This document shows positions 1 through 7,068 of a stretch of 15,002 nt of DNA, piece by piece; position 1 is the stretch's first letter; each line of letters opens with the position of its first letter. Below the pieces are notes generated by a model. The model was not told the DNA's origin and ran no database searches. It saw only the letters and a program-made list of their open reading frames with translations. Made by a program: the position numbers and the translations under genes. Origin of the DNA: Actinobacteria bacterium ATB1 (GTDB lineage Bacteria; Actinomycetota; Acidimicrobiia; UBA2766); NCBI GenBank assembly GCA_021404985.1, contig QWHP01000056.1, positions 1 through 15,002 on the forward strand, in the 5' to 3' direction.

Positions 1-415
1 TGGACACGTGCGGACCGAGCATCGACCACCCCCCGATCCGGAGGCTCCCTCCGAATGCGTTGACCATGTTGTAGGGACCGATCCCGACGTTGTCACCCAC
101 TATCAGCTCGGCATCGCACGCGACTGCGAGACGAGCCCCGACCTCGACAGAGCACCGGCGACCGATGTGCATGAAGCCGTCGTCCCGCGCCTGGATCTCC
201 ATGCGTCCCGGAGCGAACAGACCATCCTCGATCACGACCCTTCCCCGACCCGCGACCGAGACCCCGGCCGGCCGCCCGAGCCAGGCACCTCCGCGCAGCT
301 CGACTCCGGGGCGACTCCTGAGATGAAGCAGGGCAAACGTCTCCCTCGGGTTGTGCCAGGCGGACCGCGCCACCACCTTCAGCTCCGACAGCGTCGTCGG
401 CCAGTCTCCCCTCAC
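1..415 (-). CDS. Hexapeptide-repeat (left-handed beta-helix) acyltransferase, 3' end cut off by window
   Basis: The minus strand reads open from a GTG at 415 to the window edge (138 codons seen). The visible part has the imperfect hexapeptide pattern of left-handed beta-helix acyltransferases: short turns such as VVIEDG, FMHIGR, ELIVGD and VGIGPYN, with an aliphatic residue recurring every six positions. The family moves acetyl or other acyl groups from CoA or ACP to sugars, amino acids or lipids in the cytoplasm; the acceptor cannot be told from this fragment. I chose the GTG at 415 because a GAGG lies nine bases before it and no better in-frame start precedes it, although the frame stays open further upstream. 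It follows the HAD phosphatase by 73 bases on the same strand and is probably the last visible gene of that operon. The C-terminal half and catalytic histidine are not in the window. Confidence 0.8.
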   Translation of the reverse strand, partial: MRGDWPTTLSELKVVARSAWHNPRETFALLHLRSRPGVELRGGAWLGRPAGVSVAGRGRVVIEDGLFAPGRMEIQARDDGFMHIGRRCSVEVGARLAVACDAELIVGDNVGIGPYNMVNAFGGSLRIGGWSMLGPHVS

Positions 416-488
416 GCTCGGCCACCTCGGGTTGCAGTCCGGTTGCAGTCCTTCGCCCGCCCCGAGACCCCCTCGGGACCTTCGCATG

Positions 489-1091
489 CTACGGGCCTCT
501 GCGCCCCACCCAGACAGCGTGGTCCGCCATCGCGAGGAGCTCTCGGTCACCCTCGGAGTCGCCGTAGGCCCAGATCTCGGCACGGTCGTCTCCCAGCCAG
601 CTCGACAGGAGCTCGGCCTTTGCCGGACCTCTGACGTTCCCTCCCTCCATCGCTCCGGTGAGACGGCCCTCCGCATCGGCCTCGAGCCGTACAGCGATCA
701 CATGGTCCACGCCGATCGCCTCGGCGAGGGGCAAGAGATACGCCTCCAGGCTCGCCGAAACGAGAACCGTTTCGTGCCCCCGGGCAGTGTGCCATCGAAG
801 GCGTTCGAGCGTGTCGCGGCGGAGGCGACTTCGGAGTATCCGTCCGGCGAACCGGCGGCCCTCTTCGAACAGTGCCCCCTCCGAGCGGCTCGCGAAGACG
901 TCGGCGAACAGCACCGCCTTGAACGAGTCCCGCGATGCACGGCCGCGGACGACCCCGATCGCGAGGGGGAGGTGCCGGACGAGCGATCGCAGGACGGTCC
1001 ACGGTCCCGCGAAACGAATCAGGAACTCCCCCAGCACGTCGCGTTTCGAGAGCGTCCCGTCGAAGTCGAAGGCGGCTATGCGGCGTCGCAC
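489..1091 (-). CDS. HAD superfamily subfamily IB phosphatase (SerB-like)
   Basis: A 200-residue protein with all HAD motifs in order: motif I DFDGT (D9 nucleophile, D11 acid/base), motif II serine S112 in VSAS, motif III lysine K158, and motif IV GDSEGD with D178 and D182 for magnesium. The region between motifs I and II forms the helical cap typical of subfamily IB, to which phosphoserine phosphatase belongs. It should hydrolyse a small phosphomonoester in the cytoplasm; the substrate is unknown. The start is GTG at 1089-1091, only six bases after the stop of the upstream PLP enzyme, so the two are almost certainly co-transcribed and perhaps translationally coupled. No strong ribosome site of its own is visible. 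Neighbours suggest a phospho-lipid or phospho-sphingoid substrate, but this is inference. Confidence 0.88.
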   Translation of the reverse strand: MRRRIAAFDFDGTLSKRDVLGEFLIRFAGPWTVLRSLVRHLPLAIGVVRGRASRDSFKAVLFADVFASRSEGALFEEGRRFAGRILRSRLRRDTLERLRWHTARGHETVLVSASLEAYLLPLAEAIGVDHVIAVRLEADAEGRLTGAMEGGNVRGPAKAELLSSWLGDDRAEIWAYGDSEGDRELLAMADHAVWVGRRGP

Positions 1092-1097
1092 CGGAGA

Positions 1098-2321
1098 TCA
1101 GGCATACCTGGCCTCGGCACCTCGGGACTTGCCATGGTTCACAACTGCGTACCTGAGGTCGGCGAGCAGCTCGTCCACGACACCGGCGTGCTTGGGCGAC
1201 AGCATCATGTGCAGGGCAGGGGGTTCGAGCTGTCTGTCGAGGTTCCATCCCTGGTCGTCCATCACGTCGTTCACCGCCATGACGTCGACCGAATCGGAAC
1301 CGATGGCGATGACGCTCGCGACGGGATTCCCCCAGACGTGCAGTTCGGGAATCGCGTCGACCTCGGCGCGAATCCTGTCGGCAGTCTCCATCACCGTCCG
1401 GACCAGATCCGTGTAGCCGTCCGCGCCGAGAAAACTCATCACCGCCCACGCCGCTGCGATCGGTGCGGCAGGTCTGGCTCCCGCGATGGCAGGGGAACCG
1501 TAGAGCCCGCCCGGCCAGTCGCTGTACATGAAGATCTGGTGACCGAGCCATTCACTGTCACGGTGCAGCACGACGCTGGCGCCTTTCGTGCAGTAGCCGT
1601 ACTTGTGGACGTCCGCCGACATCGAGGTCACGCCCTCCACGCGGAAGTCGAAGAGTGGGACTGGCCTGCCGAGACGCTCGACGAACGGGAGCAGGAACCC
1701 CCCGACGCAGGAGTCCGTGTGGAACGGAACCCCGCGATCTGCGGCAATTGCGGCCATCTCCTCGATCGGGTCGACGACGCCGTGCGGATAGCCGGGAGCC
1801 GAACCCACGACGAGCACGGTGCGGTCGTCGACGAGGTCGCCGGTCGCGTCGACATCCGCCCGGAAATCGTCACCGATGGGGATCTGGCGGTGCTCCAGAC
1901 CGAGGTAGTGGGCCGCCTTGGCGAACGCCGGATGGGCCGAACGGGGCGCGAGGAGGATCCCGTTCTCGACGCCCCGCTCGAGTTTCGCCCTCTCACGCGC
2001 CACCTTGACGGCCATGATGATGCTTTCCGTGCCGCCGGAGGTCATCGTCCCACCCGCCCTTTCGGGGGCATTGAGGAGTCCCGCCGTCATCTCGACGACT
2101 TCCCTCTCCATCTCCCGCAGGCTCGGGAACTTGAAGGGGTTGAGGGCGTTCTCGTAGACGTAGAGCCGGTTGGCCTCGGCGAGCACCTCGTCGACCTCCT
2201 CGCCGGCGGGGTAGACGAGGCTGAACGTCTTGCCGCCGTGCCAGTCGGCGTCCTCCCGTTTTCTCTCCCGGATGCGGTCGAAGACCTCGTCCTTGCTCAT
2301 CCCCTTCTCGGGCAGTCTCAT
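1098..2321 (-). CDS. PLP-dependent group II decarboxylase / sphingosine-1-phosphate lyase-like enzyme
   Basis: A 407-residue fold-type I PLP enzyme. Visible landmarks are TSGGTES (94-100, phosphate-binding region), H130 in SAHPAF that would stack on the PLP ring, D203 in HTDSCVGG that would contact the pyridine nitrogen, and K240 in DVHKYGY, the Schiff-base lysine. HKYGY with a following KGAS is characteristic of sphingosine-1-phosphate lyases and close decarboxylases, which cleave a phosphorylated amino alcohol or decarboxylate an amino acid. No N-terminal membrane segment is seen, unlike the eukaryotic lyase, so it should be cytoplasmic. I chose ATG 2321 because GAGGGAG stands six bases before it; ATG 2357 and a start at 2435 lack such a site, and 2435 would overlap the divergent gene at 2410. 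First gene of the operon with the HAD phosphatase and hexapeptide acyltransferase. Glutamate or tyrosine decarboxylase activity remains possible. Confidence 0.85.
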   Translation of the reverse strand: MRLPEKGMSKDEVFDRIRERKREDADWHGGKTFSLVYPAGEEVDEVLAEANRLYVYENALNPFKFPSLREMEREVVEMTAGLLNAPERAGGTMTSGGTESIIMAVKVARERAKLERGVENGILLAPRSAHPAFAKAAHYLGLEHRQIPIGDDFRADVDATGDLVDDRTVLVVGSAPGYPHGVVDPIEEMAAIAADRGVPFHTDSCVGGFLLPFVERLGRPVPLFDFRVEGVTSMSADVHKYGYCTKGASVVLHRDSEWLGHQIFMYSDWPGGLYGSPAIAGARPAAPIAAAWAVMSFLGADGYTDLVRTVMETADRIRAEVDAIPELHVWGNPVASVIAIGSDSVDVMAVNDVMDDQGWNLDRQLEPPALHMMLSPKHAGVVDELLADLRYAVVNHGKSRGAEARYA

Positions 2322-2397
2322 GTGCAGCTCCCTCGCCTCGACCGGTCCGGCCGTCATTCTGGCGCGCGGGTGTCCCTCCCTGCCGGTGAACGTGCGA

Positions 2398-2403
2398 TAG
2401 CGT
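2398..2403 (+). promoter_or_regulatory. Probable -10 box (TAGCGT) of a leaderless promoter
   Basis: TAGCGT fits the actinobacterial TANNNT -10 pattern and ends six bases before ATG 2410. That spacing would put the transcription start at or next to the start codon. No good Shine-Dalgarno site precedes this ATG, which supports a leaderless or near-leaderless mRNA. No convincing -35 box was seen. Confidence 0.4.
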
Positions 2404-2409
2404 GACCCG

Positions 2410-3297
2410 ATGCAGGTACATCTGGTCGACGGCACCTACGAGCTGTTCCGCCACCACTTCGCGCGTGTCCCTCGGCACACGGACATCTCCGGGGCCGACC
2501 GCACCGCCGTGCGGGGTGTGATCTCGTCGTGTCTCGGCCTCCTGGAGCGCGGCGCCACCCACGTGGGAGTGGCGACCGATCACGTGATCGAGTCCTTCAG
2601 GAACGACCTGTACGAGGGGTACAAGACAGGGGACGGTATCGACCCCGTCCTGCTTGCGCAGTTCGGCCCTTTGGAAGATGCGCTCGAGACCCTGGGCCTT
2701 ACCGTCTGGGCGATGGTCGACCTCGAAGCCGACGACGCCCTGGCATCGGCGGCACGGGTCGCCGAGACCGACCCCACGGTCGACAGGGTGTACGTGTGCA
2801 CTCCGGACAAGGATCTGGCACAGTGCGTCAGGGGGAACCGCGTCGTCCAATGCGACGCGCGGGGCGGAACGGTTCGAGACGAAGCCGGCGTCATCGAGAA
2901 GTTCGGCGTCGGGCCCGACTCGATACCCGACTACCTCGCGCTCGTCGGCGACAGCGCCGACGGCTTCCCGGGAATCCCCGGCTGGGGAGCCAAGTCCGCG
3001 GCAACGGCCCTCGCCAGGTACGGGAAGCTGGACGGGATCCCGCGCAACGCCTCCGAATGGGATGTGGCCATCCGAGGCGCATCCCGCCTTGCTGCCTCAC
3101 TCGCGGCGCACGAAGCCGAAGCTGCGCTCTTTCGACACCTTGCCACGCTACGGACCGACGCAGACGTGGGCCGCCGAGCCGGCGACTGGCTCTGGCGCGG
3201 TCCGGAGGAGTCCTTCGAGAGCCTCTGCGAAGAGCTCAGGACGCCGGGTCTGTGGGAGCGCTCGCGCGCGATCGCAGAAGGAAGGAATCGCCGATGA
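2410..3297 (+). CDS. 5'-3' exonuclease (FEN/Pol I N-terminal-domain family)
   Basis: A 295-residue stand-alone version of the 5'-nuclease domain found at the N terminus of DNA polymerase I. Metal-site acidic residues are in place: D7 in HLVDGTY, E106/D108/D109 in DLEADDA, D133 and D135 in TPDKD, and D181/D184 in VGDSADG. The H3TH DNA-binding hairpin follows as GIPGWGAKSA (about 188-198). The family removes RNA primers and 5' flaps during Okazaki fragment processing and excision repair. There is no polymerase domain. About 85 C-terminal residues after the H3TH are less conserved. The start at 2410 is preceded by a TANNNT box rather than a ribosome site. The stop overlaps the ATG of the next gene as ATGA, so the lipoprotein is translationally linked, although a functional link is not obvious. 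Confidence 0.9.
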   Translation: MQVHLVDGTYELFRHHFARVPRHTDISGADRTAVRGVISSCLGLLERGATHVGVATDHVIESFRNDLYEGYKTGDGIDPVLLAQFGPLEDALETLGLTVWAMVDLEADDALASAARVAETDPTVDRVYVCTPDKDLAQCVRGNRVVQCDARGGTVRDEAGVIEKFGVGPDSIPDYLALVGDSADGFPGIPGWGAKSAATALARYGKLDGIPRNASEWDVAIRGASRLAASLAAHEAEAALFRHLATLRTDADVGRRAGDWLWRGPEESFESLCEELRTPGLWERSRAIAEGRNRR

Positions 3298-3839
3298 AAC
3301 TCGCGGTCACACGTGCCCTGGCCTGCCTGCTGTTGGCTGTGCCCGCTCTCGGCGCCTGCGGACGCGCAGACACCCTCGCCGGGAACACCTCTGAATCGTC
3401 CATCGGACCCGGCAGCCCTGATTCACCGGTGTCGACGTCCGTCTCCGAGCCGCCGGGTTCCCAACCCGCGGCCGATGAGCCGCCATCGGGCACCCCCGAC
3501 GGCGGTGCCACAGCGGTCCAACCTGATCCGACGGCGCAGAGCCCCACGCAGGTCCCTATCCAGGGCGCCACCGTCACCGTCGACGGACGGCGGGTGACCG
3601 CCCGCCTCGTCTGGTGGGCCGGCGTGGCGCCATGCCATGTCCTCCAGAGGGTGGATGTGTCGGTCGACGGACGTACGGTTCACGTGTCCGTCTGGATTGG
3701 GACCAAGGACCCGTCGGCAGCGTGCATCGAGATCGCCCAGCAGTACGAGACGGACGTCGACCTCGGCGTCCTCGAACCCGGAAGCTGGACCCTGCGGTGG
3801 GGAGAACTGCCCGAAGACAGGGTGGACTTCACCGTCTGA
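3294..3839 (+). CDS. Secreted lipoprotein of unknown function
   Basis: A 181-residue protein with a lipoprotein signal: K2 and R7, a hydrophobic core and lipobox LGAC with the lipidated cysteine at C22. A low-complexity Ser/Pro/Gly/Asp linker (about 25-90) should span away from the membrane. The globular part (about 90-181) has two cysteines, C114 in VAPCHVL and C144 in SAACIEIA, which probably form a disulfide, and it looks all-beta. I know of similar small actinobacterial lipoproteins without an assigned function. The ATG sits inside the stop of the exonuclease gene (ATGA) and is preceded by AAGGAAGG about nine bases upstream, which fixes the start. The OsmC gene starts 19 bases after its stop, so the three genes probably form one transcript. 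Confidence 0.82.
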   Translation: MKLAVTRALACLLLAVPALGACGRADTLAGNTSESSIGPGSPDSPVSTSVSEPPGSQPAADEPPSGTPDGGATAVQPDPTAQSPTQVPIQGATVTVDGRRVTARLVWWAGVAPCHVLQRVDVSVDGRTVHVSVWIGTKDPSAACIEIAQQYETDVDLGVLEPGSWTLRWGELPEDRVDFTV

Positions 3840-3858
3840 CAGAAACGAGGAGAGGCAC

Positions 3859-4296
3859 GTGGAGAGGACCATCACCGCGGATCTCAGCGGCGGCAAGACG
3901 ACCGTCGAGATCCGCTCAGGAGACCACATGTGGATCGCCGACGAGCCCATCGACTCCGGTGGCGAGAATCTCGGACCCGATCCCTACGAGCTGCTGCTGG
4001 GCGCCCTTGCGGCCTGCACGTGCGCGACCATCGAGCTCTACTGCCGGCACAAACAGATCCAGCTCGACTCCGTGTCCGCCAGGTTCACCTACGACCGGAT
4101 TCACGCAGACGACTGCGCGGACTGCGACGGTGACACCACCGGTTACCTCGACCGTGTCCGGTCCCAGATCTTCGTCGAGGGCGCCTTCGACGAAGACCAG
4201 AGGACGAGGCTCGAACAGATCGCGGTGCGATGCCCGGTGCACAAGACGCTCGCCAACGGACTCACGTTCACGACCGAACAGGTGATCGTCGGCTGA
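3859..4296 (+). CDS. OsmC/YhfA family protein (peroxide-reducing or thiol protein)
   Basis: A 145-residue OsmC-fold protein. OsmC members reduce organic hydroperoxides with two cysteines; here the candidates are C53 or C55 in the helix that begins LAACTCATIEL and C125 in the conserved motif RCPVHKTL. It also has the CxxC insertion HADDCADC (C86, C89) followed by a GYLDRV strand, a feature I associate with the YhfA-like branch rather than with classic Ohr, so its real substrate is uncertain. The start is GTG 3859, with a clear GAGGAG a few bases upstream; this gives an N terminus (VERTITADL) that begins directly in the first strand of the fold. It is last in the operon after the exonuclease and lipoprotein and ends 12 bases from the convergent thiamine-diphosphate enzyme, with no terminator hairpin in that gap. 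Confidence 0.87.
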   Translation: MERTITADLSGGKTTVEIRSGDHMWIADEPIDSGGENLGPDPYELLLGALAACTCATIELYCRHKQIQLDSVSARFTYDRIHADDCADCDGDTTGYLDRVRSQIFVEGAFDEDQRTRLEQIAVRCPVHKTLANGLTFTTEQVIVG

Positions 4297-4308
4297 CCGG
4301 CGCAGCAG

Positions 4309-5964
4309 TCAGAGAAAGCCCGGCTGGGCCATCACAGCGGTCATCGGAGAATACGCGTCGGGGTCCGTCACGACGTTCACGCACGACGGCAGCCCCGACT
4401 CGATGGCACGACCGATCGCTGGACGGAGGTCTCCGGGATCTTCGACCATCTCGCCGTACCCGCCGAGGCCTCGAACCATCTCGTGATACGGCCGCACACC
4501 GAGCTCTGTCGCAGCAAGCCTGTCGTAACCACCCATGAGACCCTGGATGTGCTTGGACATCCCCCAGGCGCCGTTGTTCGCGACGACGCACACGAACGGG
4601 ACGTCGTGGCGCAGGGCCGTGTCGAACTCCATTGCGTGGAAGCCGAAGGACCCGTCGCCCTCGACGACAACGACGGGGGCGTCGGGCCGCGCGAGCTTGG
4701 CCGCGATCCCGTACGGGATCCCCACGCCCATGCACCCGAAATAGGTACTCGTCGCCAGCAAGGATCCCGGTCGCTCTGCCGGCAAGAGGAGCTGTCCCCA
4801 GGTGAGTATGTCCCCCCCGTCGACCACGAGCGTCGCCTCGGGGCCCGCGGCATCGACCACGGCGTCGATCAGGCCGACCGGGTGGATCGGGTTCGCGGCA
4901 CGGTCGATACCGGCAAGGAACGCATCCTGCGTCGAACGCTGCAGGGCGACCAGCTCGTCACGCCAGGTCGTGCGAGGCCGGTTTCGCCCGCCATCGATCT
5001 CCCCCGCGAGGTCCGCTGCGAAGACTGCGGCATCCGCCGAGATGTTGACCTCGCCCGGGAGGTTCGTGGACGTCTCGGCGGCATCGACGTCGACGCGCAC
5101 CAGGGTCCGGCCCGCGAACATCGCCCCGTGCAGGAAGGTCCAGCCGAGACGGGTTCCCACCGTGATCACGAGGTCCGCGCGGGTGAGGGCAGGAAAGAAC
5201 GCCCCTCCGACTCCCACTGCAGGTCCGATGACCCAGTCGTGGCTGTCGGGGACGACACCTCGCCCGGCATTGACCGTGAAGACGGGCACGCCGGCGTCCT
5301 CGGCGAGTCGGGCAATGGCCTCACCGGCACCCGCCCAGTGCGCTCCACCCCCCGCGACCAGGACAGGCCTCGCCGATTCGTCCAGGAGGTGTGACACCTG
5401 GGCGAGGGATTCCTTGTCCGGGCCCGGGGGACGGGGGAAGGCAAGAGTATCGACGGCAGGTGGCGGGCTCTCCTGGATGAGCACGTCGTAGGGGAAGTCC
5501 AGATAGGCGACCCCGGGCCTGCCGACCCGGGCTGCGACCAACGCATGCGACACGTGGTCGGCCAGCCGCCCCGGGATCTGCACGGTGCGCGACACCTTCG
5601 TCAACGGTGATGCAACGGAGACCTGGTCCACGTCCTGCAGGGGCCAGGTTCCGGCCTTTGCCTCGGGCCGGCGCCCGGCGAGGCAGAGAACAGGGCTGCC
5701 GTTCACCTGCGCGTTGGCAAGACCGGTGACGGCGTTGGTCATGCCGGGTCCGGCAGTCACCGCGCAAACGCCGGTCGAGCCCGTGACCAGCGCCCAACCC
5801 TCGGCCATGTGTGCTGCCGCGTCCTCCCGACGCGTGTCCACGAGTCGTATCCCGGCGTCGCGGGCACCGAGGAGGACGGGATCGATGTGCTCACCCTGCA
5901 GACAGAACACCGTGGCGACGCCAGCTCGGGCCAGCACCTCTGCGATGCGCTCGCCGCCGTCCAT
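4309..5964 (-). CDS. Thiamine-diphosphate enzyme, acetolactate synthase / 2-hydroxyacyl-CoA lyase group
   Basis: A 551-residue enzyme with the three domains of the pyruvate oxidase/acetolactate synthase family. The N-terminal pyrimidine-binding domain has the catalytic glutamate E47 in TRREDAAAHMAEG and the GPGMTNAVTGLANA segment (72-85). The middle domain spans about 190-325. The C-terminal domain has the ThDP/Mg motif starting GDGSF (436) and ending NN (463-464). Family members join or cleave 2-oxo acids or 2-hydroxyacyl-CoA. Acetolactate synthase, oxalyl-CoA decarboxylase and 2-hydroxyacyl-CoA lyase cannot be separated by eye. No small regulatory subunit gene (ilvN) is next to it, which argues against biosynthetic acetolactate synthase. 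I prefer ATG 5964 over ATG 6018 or 6003: TAAACT lies seven bases upstream, and the protein then begins where the family normally does. It is divergent from the nuclease gene at 6048. Confidence 0.83.
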   Translation of the reverse strand: MDGGERIAEVLARAGVATVFCLQGEHIDPVLLGARDAGIRLVDTRREDAAAHMAEGWALVTGSTGVCAVTAGPGMTNAVTGLANAQVNGSPVLCLAGRRPEAKAGTWPLQDVDQVSVASPLTKVSRTVQIPGRLADHVSHALVAARVGRPGVAYLDFPYDVLIQESPPPAVDTLAFPRPPGPDKESLAQVSHLLDESARPVLVAGGGAHWAGAGEAIARLAEDAGVPVFTVNAGRGVVPDSHDWVIGPAVGVGGAFFPALTRADLVITVGTRLGWTFLHGAMFAGRTLVRVDVDAAETSTNLPGEVNISADAAVFAADLAGEIDGGRNRPRTTWRDELVALQRSTQDAFLAGIDRAANPIHPVGLIDAVVDAAGPEATLVVDGGDILTWGQLLLPAERPGSLLATSTYFGCMGVGIPYGIAAKLARPDAPVVVVEGDGSFGFHAMEFDTALRHDVPFVCVVANNGAWGMSKHIQGLMGGYDRLAATELGVRPYHEMVRGLGGYGEMVEDPGDLRPAIGRAIESGLPSCVNVVTDPDAYSPMTAVMAQPGFL

Positions 5965-5971
5965 TCCGGGC

Positions 5972-5977
5972 AGTTTA
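5972..5977 (-). promoter_or_regulatory. Probable -10 box (TAAACT) of a leaderless promoter
   Basis: On the minus strand TAAACT matches TANNNT and ends seven bases before ATG 5964. No good ribosome site is present at that ATG. The arrangement supports a leaderless start and argues against the longer reading from 6018. Confidence 0.4.
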
Positions 5978-6033
5978 CGCTGTTCATCCTCCGAGTTCCG
6001 CATGCATGCCTCATACATGTCTCATGCAGGTCC

Positions 6034-6039
6034 TACGAT
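6034..6039 (+). promoter_or_regulatory. Probable -10 box (TACGAT) of a near-leaderless promoter
   Basis: TACGAT matches TANNNT and ends eight bases before ATG 6048. There is no Shine-Dalgarno site between it and the start. Together with the box at 5972-5977 it makes a compact divergent promoter pair within about 83 bases. Confidence 0.4.
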
Positions 6040-6047
6040 GTCCGCCG

Positions 6048-7019
6048 ATGGACCTCACCCGGCTGAACCCGTGCCAGCGGGGCGTCGTGACCGACCTGAT
6101 GGGCTTCGGCCTCCCACGGCCCACCTACGGCCCGGAGTTCTCGCGCGAGCTCGTCGCGAGGCTCGAGGACGGGCTCGCCGTCTCGGCAGCGGAGCACACC
6201 CCTGACGACCCACTGGTTCTCTCCAAGTCGAGGCTCACCGAGGTCCTCACGTGCGAGGGCCTCTACCTCTCACGCGACGCTCAGCCCTTTGCGATGAGCC
6301 GGGCCATGGCCCTCGGCATCCTCACGCACAAGGCCGTAGAGCGGCTTCTCGTCGATCTCGAGCGCCATCCGAACCCGCACGCTGCAACCGAGTACGCCCT
6401 CGCCAGGGCAAGCTCCGGAGAGGATGCCCTGGCCTCCTGGCTCACCGGCCTGGACGAGGACGAGCGTCTGGAGATCAAGGGTGAGGTCCGGAACCTCGCC
6501 ACGGAGTTCGTACAGCAGTGGCCACCGCTCGAGCGCGGGTGGTACCCGAGGGTCGAGAACCGGGCGAGCGCACTCCTCTGCGGCGGGCGCGTCAAGCTGT
6601 ACGCGCGATACGACCTCGCTCTCGGCAAACCCGAGGGAAGCGAGGCCCGCACGCTGATAGTCGATCTGAAGGCGAGATCCTTCGGAGCCTCCCACTTCGA
6701 GGAGATCCGGTTCTACGCGCTGGTCGAGACCGTCAGGGTCGGCATCCCCCCGTTCAGAGTTGCCCTTCACTCCCTGGAAACCGGGGGGCACTATGCGGAG
6801 GACGTCACCGCGGCGACGTTGTCCGCGGCATGCGAGCGCGTGGTCGAGGCCGCTGCCGCCCTCGGCGAGCTGCGCCGAGGCCGGCAGCCGAGCCTCCGCC
6901 CCGGACCTGCGTGCAATTGGTGCGGGTCTTCGGGCGACTGCCCACCAGGTCGTGCCTGGATCGAGGACGACGTGACCGTCATCGAGAGCCATGTGTCACA
7001 GGCGTCCACTAGCGTCTGA
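6048..7019 (+). CDS. RecB/Cas4-like PD-(D/E)XK nuclease with 4-Cys iron-sulfur signature
   Basis: A 323-residue stand-alone nuclease of the RecB family. The PD-(D/E)XK core is visible as GILTHKAVE (H94), E170, RYDL with D189, VDLKA with D206 and K208, and a tyrosine helix FYALVE (Y223). C69 (VLTCEGLY) pairs with a C-terminal C289-x2-C292-x5-C298 cluster, the pattern seen in AddB and Cas4, where four cysteines hold a 4Fe-4S cluster that clamps the nuclease domain. The family digests single-stranded or resected DNA ends. No helicase, cas genes or CRISPR array lie nearby, so a general repair role is more likely than adaptation. The start at ATG 6048 is set by the upstream TACGAT box and the absence of a ribosome site elsewhere. 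A LexA box begins on the base right after its stop codon and serves the next gene. Confidence 0.85.
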   Translation: MDLTRLNPCQRGVVTDLMGFGLPRPTYGPEFSRELVARLEDGLAVSAAEHTPDDPLVLSKSRLTEVLTCEGLYLSRDAQPFAMSRAMALGILTHKAVERLLVDLERHPNPHAATEYALARASSGEDALASWLTGLDEDERLEIKGEVRNLATEFVQQWPPLERGWYPRVENRASALLCGGRVKLYARYDLALGKPEGSEARTLIVDLKARSFGASHFEEIRFYALVETVRVGIPPFRVALHSLETGGHYAEDVTAATLSAACERVVEAAAALGELRRGRQPSLRPGPACNWCGSSGDCPPGRAWIEDDVTVIESHVSQASTSV

Positions 7020-7035
7020 TCGAACATACGTTCGC
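7020..7035 (+). promoter_or_regulatory. LexA (SOS) operator of actinobacterial type
   Basis: The bases read TCGAAC-ATAC-GTTCGC. The Mycobacterium/Actinobacteria LexA box is TCGAAC-N4-GTTCGA, so 11 of the 12 specified positions match and the CGAAC/GTTCG arms are perfect. It lies 33 bases before the ATG of the small two-CxxC gene, immediately after the nuclease stop codon. A TAGCTC at 7041-7046 could be the -10 box, putting the operator over the -35 region, where LexA would block polymerase. Confidence 0.75.
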
Positions 7036-7068
7036 TCCAGTAGCTCTCAGTAGAAGGAGGAGGCGAAC

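Noticed and set aside
351..2405. Long plus-strand open frame (684 codons) antisense to the PLP enzyme and HAD phosphatase
   Set aside because: The translation is Arg/Asp/Val-rich with no recognisable domain, no ribosome site, and it mirrors two clearly real minus-strand genes; typical of high-GC DNA.
2322..2435. N-terminal extension of the PLP enzyme to 2435 or 2357
   Set aside because: It would overlap the divergent exonuclease start, has a Cys/Arg-rich unnatural sequence, and lacks a ribosome site, whereas 2321 has GAGGGAG.
4483..5394. Plus-strand open frame of 303 codons inside the thiamine-diphosphate enzyme
   Set aside because: It lies antisense to conserved ThDP domains and has no domain signature of its own.
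6048..7019. Cas4 as part of a CRISPR system
   Set aside because: No cas1/cas2 or other cas gene and no repeat-spacer array is present anywhere in the window.
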